A stretch of 64,000 nt of DNA from Burkholderia humptydooensis (GCF_001513745.1 NZ_CP013382.1:1364001-1428000); one strand, 5' to 3'. Positions 44,435 through 56,665 are shown, numbered from the stretch's first letter. Numbers and translations are program-made. The notes: generated from the letters alone by a model not told the origin.

Positions 44435-45568
44435 ATGGACGAACCCGATGATGCGCCGCGCGATACCAGCGTGCGCCTGTTTCTCTGCGGCGACGTGATG
44501 ACCGGCCGCGGAATCGACCAGATCCTGCCTCACCCGGGCGCCCCCCGGCTGTACGAGCGCTATTGCCGTTCGGCCCGCGACTACGTGCGCCTCGCCGAGC
44601 TCGCGAACGGCGAGTTGCCCGCGCGCGTCGACTGCGCGTACCCGTGGGGCGACGCGCTCGCGGAACTCAATCGCGTGCGGCCGCACGTGCGGATCGTCAA
44701 TCTGGAGACCGCAATCACGACGAGCGACGATCACTGGCCGGACAAGCCTGTCCTGTACCGGATGCATCCGCGCAACATCGGCTGCGTGTCGTGCGCGCGG
44801 ATCGATTGCTGCGTGCTCGCGAACAACCATTCGCTCGACTGGGGGCGCGCGGGTCTCGCCGATACGCTCGACACGCTGCATCAGGCCGGCATCCGGACCG
44901 CCGGCGCGGGCGACGACGACGCGCACGCGGCGCAGCCCGCCACGCTCGGCGTCGCGCGCGGGCATCGCGTTTGCGTGTATGCGTATGCGGCCGAGACGAG
45001 CGGCGTGCCGCCGTCATGGGCAGCGACGGCGCAGCGCAGCGGCCTCAACTATCTGGCGAATCTGTCGTCGGAGCGGGCGACGCAGATCGGCGAGCGGATC
45101 GCCGCGCAGCGGCGCGAAGGCGATCTCGTCGTCGTTTCGCTCCATTGGGGCGGCAACTGGGGATTCGAGATCAGCGACGACGAGCACACGTTCGCGCATC
45201 GGCTCATCGACACCGGTGCGGCCGACATCGTCCACGGCCATTCGTCGCACCACATCAAAGGCATCGAGATCTACCGGGAGCGGCTGATCCTGTACGGCTG
45301 CGGCGACTGCCTGAACGACTACGAAGGCATCCACGGCCATCAACCGTTCCGGCCGGATCTCGCGCTGATGTATTTTCCGGTGCTCGATGCGGACAGCGGC
45401 GCGCTCGTCGAGCTTTCGGCGGCGCCGATGCAGATCCGGAACCTGCGGCTGCGCCGCGCGCCCGCCGACGGCAAAGCCTGGCTGCACGCGGTGCTGGAAC
45501 GCGAAAGCCGGCGCTTCGGCACGCACGTGTCGGCGTGCGATGTCGAAGGGCTGCGGCTGCATTGGTGA
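44435..45568 (+). CDS. CapA-type metallophosphoesterase-like protein
   Basis: A 377-residue CapA/PgsA-family protein with the calcineurin-like fold: L-F-L-C-G-D-V-M-T-G-R-G at about 15-26, V-N-L-E-T-A-I near 87, A-N-N-H-S-L-D-W-G near 128, S-L-H-W-G-G-N-W and H-G-H-S-S-H. Members occur in capsule or polyglutamate synthesis, but many are stand-alone. There is no clear N-terminal membrane anchor. Start choice is weak because no strong ribosome site lies ahead of 44435. Confidence 0.78.
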   Translation: MDEPDDAPRDTSVRLFLCGDVMTGRGIDQILPHPGAPRLYERYCRSARDYVRLAELANGELPARVDCAYPWGDALAELNRVRPHVRIVNLETAITTSDDHWPDKPVLYRMHPRNIGCVSCARIDCCVLANNHSLDWGRAGLADTLDTLHQAGIRTAGAGDDDAHAAQPATLGVARGHRVCVYAYAAETSGVPPSWAATAQRSGLNYLANLSSERATQIGERIAAQRREGDLVVVSLHWGGNWGFEISDDEHTFAHRLIDTGAADIVHGHSSHHIKGIEIYRERLILYGCGDCLNDYEGIHGHQPFRPDLALMYFPVLDADSGALVELSAAPMQIRNLRLRRAPADGKAWLHAVLERESRRFGTHVSACDVEGLRLHW

Positions 45569-45717
45569 GTAACGCGGCCGGGGGCGTCAGCCGCGTCGCG
45601 ATTCGCGGCCGGACATGCGCGCCGCGTGCCGGCACGGGAATACGCTTTCACACGCTGCCGCCGGCCGAGGCGAGGCGCCCGTCGTCGCCCGGCGGGCGCC
45701 GATCCGCGCCGCCGCGG

Positions 45718-48543
<2,826 letters not shown>

Positions 48544-48546
48544 CGG

Positions 48547-50394
48547 TTACGCATTCGCGCCGCCGCGCACGTCGAACTCCACCTTCCAGCGCTCGTTCGT
48601 GCCGCCTTGCACGGCTTCGAGCTCGAGCGTGCCGGCCTCCGTCACGCGCGCATGCAGCTTCACGGGCACGATCTCGCCCGGCGTGCGCCCTTCGGTCGGC
48701 AGCGTCGCCTCGATCGCGTCGAGCTCCTGCAGCTCGTCGGGCGACCAGAAGTCGAGCAGCGCGCCGACCTGATCCTGGCGGCGCACCGACGAACCGAAAA
48801 AGCGGAAGTGCACCGGCTCGCCGACCACGAGGCCGAATTCCTGCGGCGGCAGCGCGGCGTCGGTGCCTTCCTCCATGCCGAACGGCGCGACGCACAGCGC
48901 CTGGATCGGCGGCTCGAGGCCGGGCACGGCCGGCATCGCCGATTCGACCGCGATGTAGTACGCGCGCGCCGTGCCGCCGCGAATGCGCACGCCGCGGCCG
49001 CGCTTCACGTAGCCGTAGTAAGCCGCGCCGCGCGCGACCGCGAGATCGAGATCGGCGCCGCCGAGCAGGCGCGCGCTCGCCGCGCCCTCGGCCGCGAGCC
49101 AGCCGTTGAGCGTATCGAGAAAGCGCTCGACGAGCAGCGGCGACTTGAACACGCCGCCGTTGAACAGCACCGCGGTCGGATGCAGGAAGCTCGCCGACGC
49201 GTCATGCGCGTGCCGCAGCCCCTCGAGCTCCGCGAGCGCCGCGACCTGCCGACCCAGGAACGCCGCGAGATGGCGCGTGATGCCGGCGTCCTGCGCATAC
49301 GGCAGGCCGAGCTGCGTCAGGCCCGCGCGCGTGCGGCTCACGGGCCGCGCCGATGCGTCGACCGGCGGGAAGAAGCCTTCGAGGATCGTCTGGGTCAGCT
49401 CGGCGCGCGTCAACTCGGTGCGGATCGAGCCGCCGATCAGCTTCGAGCCGCGGCTCGGCACGACGAGCGGCACCGCATCCATCGACGGATCGCCGAGCAG
49501 CGCTTCCTTCGCGCCGCGGCACGCGTAGGTGAGCGCGCGCAACTGCCACGGATCGGCCTGCGTGCCTTGCGCGGCGAGCTTGCGCGCGACGATGTGCGCG
49601 AGCGCGAGATCCATGTTGTCGCCGCCGAGCAGGATGTGCTCGCCGACCGCGACGCGATGCAGCTCGAGGTTGCCGTCGCGCTCGACGACCGCGATCAGCG
49701 ACAGATCGGTCGTGCCGCCGCCGACGTCGACGACGAGGATGATGTCGCCGACCTTGACTTCCTTGCGCCACGCGCCGCCGCTTTTCTCGATCCAGCTATA
49801 GAGCGCCGCCTGCGGCTCCTCGAGCAGCGTCATGCGCGCGTAGCCGGCCGCCTGCGCGGCTTCGGCCGTCAGCTCGCGCGCGGCCGGATCGAACGACGCC
49901 GGAATCGTGACGGTGACGTCCTGCTGATCGAACGGCGCGTCCGGATGCGCATGGTTCCACGCGTCGCGCAGGTGGGTCAGGTAGCGCGCCGAGCTGTCGA
50001 GCGGCGACACGCGCGCGACTTCCGGCGGCGCGTCGCCCGGCAGGATGCCGGCGCGGCGATCGACGCCCGGATGGCACAGCCAGCTCTTCGCGCTCGACAC
50101 GAGGCGAATCGGCGTGCCCGCGCCGCGGCTGCGCGCGAGCTCGCCGACCGCGAAGTCGCGCTCGGCCGCCCACGGCAGCGCGAGGTCGCCGGGCGCAAGC
50201 TCGCTCGGATGCGGCAGGTACAGAAAGGACGGCAGCAGATTCGGCGCTTCGATCGCGCCCGGCGCGGTCAATTGCGCGATGGGCAGCACGTCGAGACGGG
50301 TCTTCTCGCCGTCGCTCGCCGCGAGATCCACGTACGACAGCGCGCAGTGCGTGGTGCCCAGATCGATGCCGATCGAATAACGCGGCTCGCTCAT
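48547..50394 (-). CDS. Hsp70-family chaperone
   Basis: A 615-residue Hsp70 with G-I-D-L-G-T-T-H at 9-16, V-V-D-V-G-G-G-T-T-D near 206-215, and a short beta-rich substrate domain. It lacks the DnaK lid. Its ATG overlaps the DUF2760 stop by 4 bases. Together with the downstream 941-residue Hsp70 it forms a two-chaperone operon; the genes resemble each other in the N-terminal half, suggesting an old duplication. Confidence 0.88.
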   Translation of the reverse strand: MSEPRYSIGIDLGTTHCALSYVDLAASDGEKTRLDVLPIAQLTAPGAIEAPNLLPSFLYLPHPSELAPGDLALPWAAERDFAVGELARSRGAGTPIRLVSSAKSWLCHPGVDRRAGILPGDAPPEVARVSPLDSSARYLTHLRDAWNHAHPDAPFDQQDVTVTIPASFDPAARELTAEAAQAAGYARMTLLEEPQAALYSWIEKSGGAWRKEVKVGDIILVVDVGGGTTDLSLIAVVERDGNLELHRVAVGEHILLGGDNMDLALAHIVARKLAAQGTQADPWQLRALTYACRGAKEALLGDPSMDAVPLVVPSRGSKLIGGSIRTELTRAELTQTILEGFFPPVDASARPVSRTRAGLTQLGLPYAQDAGITRHLAAFLGRQVAALAELEGLRHAHDASASFLHPTAVLFNGGVFKSPLLVERFLDTLNGWLAAEGAASARLLGGADLDLAVARGAAYYGYVKRGRGVRIRGGTARAYYIAVESAMPAVPGLEPPIQALCVAPFGMEEGTDAALPPQEFGLVVGEPVHFRFFGSSVRRQDQVGALLDFWSPDELQELDAIEATLPTEGRTPGEIVPVKLHARVTEAGTLELEAVQGGTNERWKVEFDVRGGANA

Positions 50395-50963
50395 AGCTCC
50401 ACCTCGGCCGCCGCGATGATCGACGCGTCGTGGCCCGGGTTCAGCTTCGGCAGCCGGACGGCGTCGACGCGCCAGCCGCGATGGCTGATGTGGCCGCTGA
50501 ACGGCGGCTTGCCGACGACGTTGCCCGTCAGGCGGATCGCGGCCGCATCGAAGCCCTCGCCGATCGTCACGCGCGCGCCTTCGGCCTCGTCGCGCACCGG
50601 GCGGATCGTGAAATGCTCGCGCAGCGTCGCGCGGCAGCCGTCGTGCACGATGCGCGCGGCGGCGCCGATGTCCGCGTCGGAGTAGCCGGCGATGTCCTCT
50701 TCGACGAAATCGACGAGGCGCGCGTCGCGCTGAAGGAGGCCGAGCAACTGGAGCGCCGCGTCCGGCGTCGCTTCCTTGATGACCTCGGGCGCGGGCGCCG
50801 CGGAGGGTTGGGGCGGCGCGACAGGGGCCGCTTGCGCGGCGGGTGCTGCGCCGTCGCGCAGGCGGCGGGCGCGGCTCGCGAGTTCGCGGTCTCCGAGCAC
50901 GGAGAAAAACAGGCCGAAGGCGAGCGACAGCCTGCCGGCGAATGAAATGTTCGGTTCGGTCAT
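50391..50963 (-). CDS. DUF2760-family protein
   Basis: A 190-residue protein with a Pro/Ala-rich linker after an N-terminal helix (about 6-22, possibly membrane-associated), then the DUF2760 domain (about 65-190) with L-Q-L-L-G-L-L-Q-R-D and H-D-G-C-R. The ATG at 50963 has GGAG upstream; a further ATG at 50978 lies inside the hairpin base. It heads the Hsp70 operon and is usually found with these chaperones. Function unknown. Confidence 0.85.
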   Translation of the reverse strand: MTEPNISFAGRLSLAFGLFFSVLGDRELASRARRLRDGAAPAAQAAPVAPPQPSAAPAPEVIKEATPDAALQLLGLLQRDARLVDFVEEDIAGYSDADIGAAARIVHDGCRATLREHFTIRPVRDEAEGARVTIGEGFDAAAIRLTGNVVGKPPFSGHISHRGWRVDAVRLPKLNPGHDASIIAAAEVEL

Positions 50964-50981
50964 GGGATCAAGCTCCATTGG

Positions 50982-51000
50982 GCCCGCCTTCCAGGCGGGC
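50982..51000 (-). promoter_or_regulatory. Hairpin in the leader of the DUF2760-Hsp70 operon
   Basis: Perfect 8-base arms GCCCGCCT (50982-50989) and AGGCGGGC (50993-51000) with a 3-base loop end 18 bases ahead of the operon's ATG. No U-tract follows on the transcribed strand. A role in translation control or mRNA stability is possible. Confidence 0.4.
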
Positions 51001-51294
51001 TATCCTGCCGGACGCAGGACGAGCGACGAGCGGGGCATCGGGCGTCCTGTTCCGGCATCTCGTATCTGAGCCCGACGGGCGCAAAACCTGTATTTTGCCT
51101 TGATCTGATGTCGAGCCGGCCACGGCGTGCGTGCAGGCTGTCTTTTTTTGCGCGTTTTCGGGGGCGGATGACGGGCCGGAAGCCTCACTGCGTGATGCCT
51201 TCGCGCTTCGGGCCACGCCAGGCCCACACGCCGACGGACGAACCGCCGGCCTGCGCGCCCACCGAATGCGCGGCTCTCCCGCTTCGCTCGCCGC

Positions 51295-52059
51295 TCAGGC
51301 GATCAGTTCCACCGCGAGGCTGCCGAGCGCGCCGAACCGCGCCGTCAACGCCTGGCCGAGCGGCGCATCGATCGCGCCCGCATACGAACCGGTCGTCACG
51401 ATCTGTCCGGCGCGAACCGGTTCGCCGCGCGCCGCGAGGAAATTCACGAGCCAGAGCAACGGCGCAAGCGGATGCCCGTCCGGGTGCCGGCCGTCGAACG
51501 TCCGGTTCACGCCGCCGCGAAAGTCGAGCGCGATCGTGTCGAGCGTCGCGCGCAAGCCGTCGCTCACGACCGGGCCGACACACAGCCCCTGATTGAACTG
51601 ATTGTCCGCGAGCAGCTCCGGCATGGTGGCGCGCGACGGCGCCGCGTAGCGGCAACCGAGCACCTCCAGTACGAGTCGGACTTCGCGGATTGCGGCGCGC
51701 ACTTCGTCCTCGTCGTACGGCCGCGCGCGCGGCGGCAAGTCGCGATCGAGCACGAAGGCGATTTCCGGCTCGATCCGCACGGTCCGCGCATCGGCGACGA
51801 CCGGGAACGGGCCGCCCGCCGCACGGATCGTCGACGCGAGGATCGGCGCGACGACGATCCGTCCCGGCGGCGGGAGCGCGCATTTCCATCCGCCGACCGG
51901 CTCGCCGAGCTGTTCGGCGACGCGTTGCTGGATCGCGAGCGCGGTCTCGATGTCGCCGGGCCGGCACGCGCCGGGCAGAAGCGGGCCGGCGACGCCGGCG
52001 CGGCGGGCCGCAACCAGGTGCCGCGCGGCGGCGTCGACGCGTTCGGGGGGGCTTGTCAT
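51295..52059 (-). CDS. 2-keto-4-pentenoate hydratase / FAH-family protein
   Basis: A 254-residue member of the MhpD-like hydratase/decarboxylase family: V-G-G-W-K at about 55, I-E-P-E-I-A-F-V near 96 with metal-binding acidic residues, and T-T-G-S-Y near 222. Such enzymes act on 2-hydroxypenta-2,4-dienoates in aromatic breakdown. No other meta-cleavage genes are near, so its substrate is unclear. It is transcribed alone, divergent from proQ. Confidence 0.82.
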   Translation of the reverse strand: MTSPPERVDAAARHLVAARRAGVAGPLLPGACRPGDIETALAIQQRVAEQLGEPVGGWKCALPPPGRIVVAPILASTIRAAGGPFPVVADARTVRIEPEIAFVLDRDLPPRARPYDEDEVRAAIREVRLVLEVLGCRYAAPSRATMPELLADNQFNQGLCVGPVVSDGLRATLDTIALDFRGGVNRTFDGRHPDGHPLAPLLWLVNFLAARGEPVRAGQIVTTGSYAGAIDAPLGQALTARFGALGSLAVELIA

Positions 52060-52354
52060 ATCGTTTTCGAAATGTAAGAGTGGCCGCGAGCATCGCGCGG
52101 GAAGGGGGCAACGGGAGCGATGATAGCCATTTCGTCGCGATTACATCGCCGCACGGCCTCGAGATCGCGACGATCGACGCCTTGGCGGCATCCGGCAACG
52201 TCAAGCGTTCCGGTGATTCGGACGCCGCTGCGCCGCTGGATGCTTTCGTCGAAAACGATCGCCGACACCAGCGCGCGCGCCTTCGATACGATTGCAAAAA
52301 CGCGCGGCCATCGGCTGCTACAATCTCGGCTTATTTTTCAGTGAGCTGGAAGTT

Positions 52355-52870
52355 ATGGGCTTTGAGCAACTTGCGTCGTTGCGCGATCAACTGGCGAGAG
52401 ACGCCGCGCAGAAGCGGGCGGCGAAGAAACCGCAGAAGCGGGACGCCAAGCCGGCGGCTTCGCCGAGCTCGACGGATCCTGTGATATTGACGATCGCGAA
52501 ACTCCAGAAGCGGTTTCCGCAGGCGTTCCCGCGCAATCCCGCGCCGAAGGTGCCGCTCAAGGTCGGCATTCTCGAGGATCTGGTCGGGCAGGCGAACGCG
52601 CTTCGGCTAACAGAAGCCGAATTGCGGGACGCGCTGCGGACCTGGTGCCAGGGGAACCGGTACTGGACGTGCCTCGCCGAAGGCGCCGTGCGAGTCGATC
52701 TGGCGGGCGGCGAAGCAGGGCGGGTATCGGCCGCCGACGCGAAGCGCGCGCGAATGCTGAAAGGACGTCGCCCGGCGAAGCCGCGCGCGCAACCGTCCAA
52801 GCCCGAGCAGGCTCAGCAACAGCGACAGACATCCGCGTGCCCGCCGGAGAGCGGGCAACGCACCGATTGA
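52355..52870 (+). CDS. ProQ/FinO-family RNA chaperone
   Basis: A 171-residue protein with a basic N-terminal linker, a FinO/ProQ domain (about 45-130: L-Q-K-R-F-P-Q-A-F and L-K-V-G-I, and R-Y-L-like W-C-Q-G-N-R-Y), and a basic low-complexity tail. It would bind structured sRNAs and 3' UTRs. The start at 52355 is placed at MGFEQL; an upstream ATG at 52292 has no clear ribosome site. An H-NS-like gene follows 13 bases later. Confidence 0.85.
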   Translation: MGFEQLASLRDQLARDAAQKRAAKKPQKRDAKPAASPSSTDPVILTIAKLQKRFPQAFPRNPAPKVPLKVGILEDLVGQANALRLTEAELRDALRTWCQGNRYWTCLAEGAVRVDLAGGEAGRVSAADAKRARMLKGRRPAKPRAQPSKPEQAQQQRQTSACPPESGQRTD

Positions 52871-52883
52871 AGACATATATCAC

Positions 52884-53213
52884 GTGACAACCAGCAAAAT
52901 TCATACGCTGCAGAAGCAGCTCGGCCACCTCAATCTGCTCCTTGAGGAGGCGAAGAAAAAGGAAAAGGCCGAGGCGCTGGCCACCATTCGCGAACAGGTG
53001 AAGCAGTTCGACATTACGGAAGTCGAATTGCTGAGGGCGGCGGGCTTCGTGAAGGACAAGCCGAAGAAACTGCCGGCAAAATATTACGATCCGTCGACAG
53101 GCAAATCGTGGACGGGCCGCGGCGCGTGCCCGAAATGGCTGATCGGCAAGAACCTCGACGACTACCTGATCCGGCCCGCGCCGGAGCCATGGTGGCCGGG
53201 GGAGACTGCGTAG
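52884..53213 (+). CDS. H-NS-like nucleoid protein
   Basis: A 109-residue H-NS-family protein with an N-terminal coiled coil (about 5-50) and the C-terminal DNA-binding motif K-Y-Y-D-P-S-T-G-K-S-W-T-G-R-G. The start is GTG at 52884, 13 bases after the ProQ stop. It probably silences AT-rich or foreign DNA, of which this window has several stretches. The coupling to an RNA chaperone gene suggests one transcription unit for two global regulators. Confidence 0.88.
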   Translation: MTTSKIHTLQKQLGHLNLLLEEAKKKEKAEALATIREQVKQFDITEVELLRAAGFVKDKPKKLPAKYYDPSTGKSWTGRGACPKWLIGKNLDDYLIRPAPEPWWPGETA

Positions 53214-53401
53214 CGTGGCGGGCGCGGGCGGGGCGGCGGGACGTGATTCCGTTGTCTCAGCTCCGGCATGCTTGTGAAAGTCCTCGCATCATCGACCAAC
53301 CACGGTTTTGTTTGTTGCCGGGGAATGTCGTTGGCTCGCCCGTCCTGCGGCGCGCATACGCGGGCGGCGTTCGCGCGACAGCGTGAACGTATTGATTCTT
53401 G

Positions 53402-53671
53402 TCAATATGGAACGCCAACCGTTGCCGTCGGTAGCGCTTCCGATGCCCCCGCATTGCCTTCGAAATAGCTGAACGTCGATTCAGTCGCCGTGAAGTGCAG
53501 CATCATCAGCCGGCTCGTCGCGTCGTCGACGTACACCAGCAACGTGCATTGCGGCGCGCGTTCCTCGAACCACCGATGCTCGCTGCCGTCGATCTGCACC
53601 AGTTCACCTAGGCATGCGCGCCGCGCTCGCGGCTGGTAAACCTTCGGTGCTAAATGGCTAGAACACGACAT
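53402..53671 (-). pseudogene. Transposase fragment (integrase-type, ISNCY-like)
   Basis: A minus-strand frame of 89 codons reads V-Y-Q-P-R-A-R-R-A-C-L-G-E-L-V-Q-I-D-G-S and then L-L-V-Y-V-D-D-A-T-S-R-L, the first part of a DDE catalytic core of the ISNCY type. N- and C-terminal portions are missing, so it is a broken remnant. Confidence 0.65.
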
Positions 53672-54314
53672 TTCTATAAAGCTACTACTCCAGTTCTCGG
53701 CCTATTCGCCGTTCAGTGACGAGTACATCGTGCGCACACAACGTTTCGAAGATGGACAGCAAGAGGTCGTGGCGTTCAGCGTGGCTGTGTAGCGTCACTT
53801 TCACGAGCTGCGCTTGCGGCCGAGTGCTCTTCGGGGAAAGCGTGTGGCTCTGGCGGGCGAGACAGAAGACGATGTAGCAACGAAGTCCGACAAGTCGCTT
53901 CGCACGTCGATCGAGCGATCGAAGCGGATGATTCGGAAGCGCTGCGAGGCGATCCGTGCCGATCCATGCTGACGCTCTCAACGCGCGGCGCATGGCATAT
54001 CCACGTGGCCGTGAGTGGTCGTCAGAACTGGAAACTGTTGCGCTCGATCTAGCTCTCGGTGATCGGCAAGGCGGAAACCGATGGTGCGGTGAACGACAGC
54101 ACACGTGGCTTCGGCAAAAACGGCTTCTTTCGGTGGATCGGCGGCAAGGGGCGGGCGATGCGGCATCGGAGACGGGGCGCAGTTCTATTGGAATCAGGGA
54201 GTGGGGGTGTTTTGGATGGCGACAGGTAATGTCGACGCTTGAGGTGGGCTGGCACGCAGTGTAGCACTGTGGTAGTTTGCAGCCATTACAAAACAAAAGT
54301 TCCGAGGGATTTTT
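53672..54314. other. Low-GC scar region without a supportable gene
   Basis: About 640 bases between a transposase fragment and the Tlde1-like gene. Frames are open on both strands but none resembles a known protein. It reads as degraded mobile DNA. Confidence 0.4.
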
Positions 54315-54797
54315 ATGCCTGCTCAGTGCTTTTACACGCTTAACAATCAGCGCTTGTCGACTTTTACGTGTGCGGGATTCGGCGGCGTGCCCGCGTTCTC
54401 TGGGGAGCCTTCATTCATTAATAAGCCGGATGCGACGGCGATTGCTAAGGCGGGGCCGATACCGAAGGGGCGGTATTACATCGTTACACGCGAAAGCGGC
54501 GGACATCTCGGCTGGCTGTATGACTTCATCAAGGATCAGTGGTCCAACAGCAATCGCTCTACGTGGTTCGGGTTGTATAGGAATGACGGCGTTATTGACG
54601 ATTGGACATTTGTGAATGGTGTGAAGCGCGGGAATTTCCGGCTGCATCCGACTGGCAGGTGGGGCGAAAGTGAGGGGTGCATAACCGTCACAACGCAGCT
54701 TCAGTTCGATCGCCTGCGAAAGTTTCTGTTGAAACAGTCGACTCAGCTCATACCGGGTACGTCAATCAAGTATTACGGAACGGTGGACGTGCGATGA
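54315..54797 (+). CDS. Tlde1 (DUF2778)-like peptidoglycan L,D-transpeptidase effector
   Basis: A 160-residue protein of the DUF2778/Tlde1 type. The catalytic H111-x10-C122 pair is present in L-H-P-T-G-R-W-G-E-S-E-G-C-I-T, the YkuD-like H...S-x-G-C signature. Tlde1 effectors of type VI secretion cut or exchange peptidoglycan crosslinks in a rival's periplasm. It has no signal peptide, in keeping with T6SS delivery. GAGGG precedes the ATG. GC is lower than the surroundings and the next gene overlaps its stop by 4 bases. No VgrG or T6SS gene is in the window, so it is an orphan effector; delivery is unproven. Confidence 0.8.
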   Translation: MPAQCFYTLNNQRLSTFTCAGFGGVPAFSGEPSFINKPDATAIAKAGPIPKGRYYIVTRESGGHLGWLYDFIKDQWSNSNRSTWFGLYRNDGVIDDWTFVNGVKRGNFRLHPTGRWGESEGCITVTTQLQFDRLRKFLLKQSTQLIPGTSIKYYGTVDVR

Positions 54798-55069
54798 AGC
54801 GATATTTGCTACGGATACTGCTTGCTGTCGTTCTGACGGTGCCTGTGTGCTTGGCGCTGTCGCGTATCGATTCGCTCGCGCGATGGGTAGGAAGTGAGCC
54901 CGTTTGGCACGCGCTGCGACCGGTATTCGACTTGTTCGGGTCGTATGGGGTTGAGGGCGACGCCAACGTTATCGTAACTTTGCTACTTGCTGTTAGCTTC
55001 CTGATTGCTGGCCTGATTGTATGGGGCGGTGGCGGGCTGCTAGCTTACGTTCGCCACCGAAAAATGTAG
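54794..55069 (+). CDS. Putative immunity protein, small membrane protein
   Basis: A 91-residue protein with two hydrophobic helices (about 5-24 and 62-84) and a soluble loop between, ending in a basic tail. It overlaps the Tlde1-like gene by 4 bases (ATGA), the layout of effector-immunity pairs, and the loop could face the periplasm where the effector acts. The sequence itself is not recognised, so the role comes from context. Confidence 0.6.
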   Translation: MKRYLLRILLAVVLTVPVCLALSRIDSLARWVGSEPVWHALRPVFDLFGSYGVEGDANVIVTLLLAVSFLIAGLIVWGGGGLLAYVRHRKM

Positions 55070-55106
55070 GGATTTTGAAAGAGATGCTGCGGTGGGCGGA
55101 TTTCAC

Positions 55107-55128
55107 ATAATTAGTCGGCCCTGAACAA
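55107..55128. repeat. Left inverted repeat of the IS5-family element
   Basis: 22 bases matching the right end in inverted orientation; it includes GTCGGCCCTGAACAAT. Confidence 0.85.
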
Positions 55129-55235
55129 TCCGGAGTAGCTTGTGCAGCAAGGCTGTGAGGCCGAAATGGTGTTGTGGGATTTGCAAGGCACAGGCATATT
55201 GGTGCGAGTTTCCTGCAAATTTCGATGAGGTCTGG

Positions 55236-56558
55236 ATGGGACCGAAGACACCGGCGCCAGAGGGAGATTTCTTCCGCCAACCGCTGCGTGAGCAGATCAA
55301 CTTGAAGCATCCACTGGTGCGGTTGGCCGATCTGATCGACTGGGATCGGTTGGACGCGGCGATGAGCGCGAGCTTCGTGCCGAACAGAGGCCGGCCGGCG
55401 ACCTCGCCGCGGCTGATCGCGGGGCTGCTGTACTTGCAGCACGCCTTCGACCTGTCGGACGAAGACGTGGTCTGGCAATGGCTCGAGAATCCGTACTGGC
55501 AGGTCTTCACCGGCGAGACGTACTTGCAGACGGAGCCGCCGATCGATCCGTCGAGCCTGACGCGTTGGCGCAAGCGGCTGGGCGAAGCCGGCGTTGAAGA
55601 ACTGCTGGCCGAGACGATCGAAGCGGCCAAGCGTGCCAACGTCATCAAGCGCGCGAGCCTGAAGCGGGTGATCGTCGATACGACGGTGATGGAAAAGGCA
55701 ATTGCGCATCCCACCGATTCGCGCCTGCTCGAACGCTGTCGGGAGCATCTGGTGAAGGCGGCGGCCCGGCACGGCCTGAAGCTGCGGCAGAACTACAACC
55801 GCGAAGCGCCGAGGCTGGCGAATCAGATCGGTCGTTACGCGCATGCAAAGCAATACAAGCGGATGAGGAAGGCGTTGCGGACCTTGCGTTCGCGCGTAGG
55901 TCGCGTGATGCGTGACGTCGAGCGGCAGCTTGACGGCGTCGCTCAGCAAAGTCGCGTGGCGTTGGAAGACCTGATTGGCCGCACGAAACGAATTCTGTCG
56001 CAGAAGCAAAAGGACAAGAACAAGCTGTACGCACTGCACGCGCCGGAAGTCGAATGCCTGGCCAAGGGCAAGGCGCGCAAGCCGTACGAGTTGGGAGTGA
56101 AGGTGTCGATTACGACGACGCACAAGGAAGGCCTGGTGGTGGGTGCGCGCTCGATGCCGGGCAGCCCGTACGACGGTCACACGTTGGCCGAAGCGTTGGA
56201 GCAGGCGGCGATCCTGAGCGACGTTCAACCAGAGATAGCCGTCGTCGATCGCGGCTACAAGGGTGTCGCCATCGACGGCGTAAAGGTCTATCACCCAGGG
56301 TTGCGACGCGGCATCACGCGAGGACTGCGCGCGATGATCCGGCGCCGCAGCGCAATCGAGCCGGCCATCGGTCACATGAAGGCGGACGGCAAACTGGATC
56401 GCAACTGGCTCAAGGGTGCGCTGGGCGATGCCATCCACGCAGTGCTGTGCGGCGCCGGGCATAACCTGCGGATGATCCTCCGGAAACTGCGGCGCTTTTA
56501 CGCCCCGATTCTTGCCGCGCTGCTCAATCGCGGGATGGTCGCGCTAGCGACGGCATAA
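55236..56558 (+). CDS. IS5-family transposase
   Basis: A 440-residue DDE transposase: an N-terminal DNA-binding region with L-I-A-G-L-L-Y-L-Q-H, the first Asp in V-I-V-D-T-T-V-M, the second in A-V-V-D-R-G-Y, and the Glu in I-E-P-A-I-G-H-M-K. The ATG at 55236 has GAGG upstream; a longer frame from 55140 lacks one. It appears full length and probably functional. Confidence 0.9.
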   Translation: MGPKTPAPEGDFFRQPLREQINLKHPLVRLADLIDWDRLDAAMSASFVPNRGRPATSPRLIAGLLYLQHAFDLSDEDVVWQWLENPYWQVFTGETYLQTEPPIDPSSLTRWRKRLGEAGVEELLAETIEAAKRANVIKRASLKRVIVDTTVMEKAIAHPTDSRLLERCREHLVKAAARHGLKLRQNYNREAPRLANQIGRYAHAKQYKRMRKALRTLRSRVGRVMRDVERQLDGVAQQSRVALEDLIGRTKRILSQKQKDKNKLYALHAPEVECLAKGKARKPYELGVKVSITTTHKEGLVVGARSMPGSPYDGHTLAEALEQAAILSDVQPEIAVVDRGYKGVAIDGVKVYHPGLRRGITRGLRAMIRRRSAIEPAIGHMKADGKLDRNWLKGALGDAIHAVLCGAGHNLRMILRKLRRFYAPILAALLNRGMVALATA

Positions 56559-56578
56559 CGCCTCGCTGAGCAAAACGA

Positions 56579-56600
56579 ATTGTTCAGGGCCGACTAATTA
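56579..56600. repeat. Right inverted repeat of the IS5-family element
   Basis: 22 bases, the exact reverse complement of the left end. Confidence 0.85.
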
Positions 56601-56665
56601 GCCGTCGACCGCTTAACTCATGGGGCATTTGCCGATAAATCGGACAAATACCTTATGAGGGCTAG

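Larger units (their letters stand above)
55107..56600 (+). mobile_element. IS5-family insertion sequence
   Basis: A transposase gene bounded by 22-base perfect inverted repeats (55107-55128 and 56579-56600). The outermost bases TAATTA are themselves palindromic, so the exact target duplication cannot be fixed. The element looks intact. It lies directly after the immunity gene. Confidence 0.85.

Noticed and set aside
53685..54296. 203-codon minus-strand frame
   Set aside because: Cys/Arg/Ser-rich without a domain, in a degraded region; likely chance.
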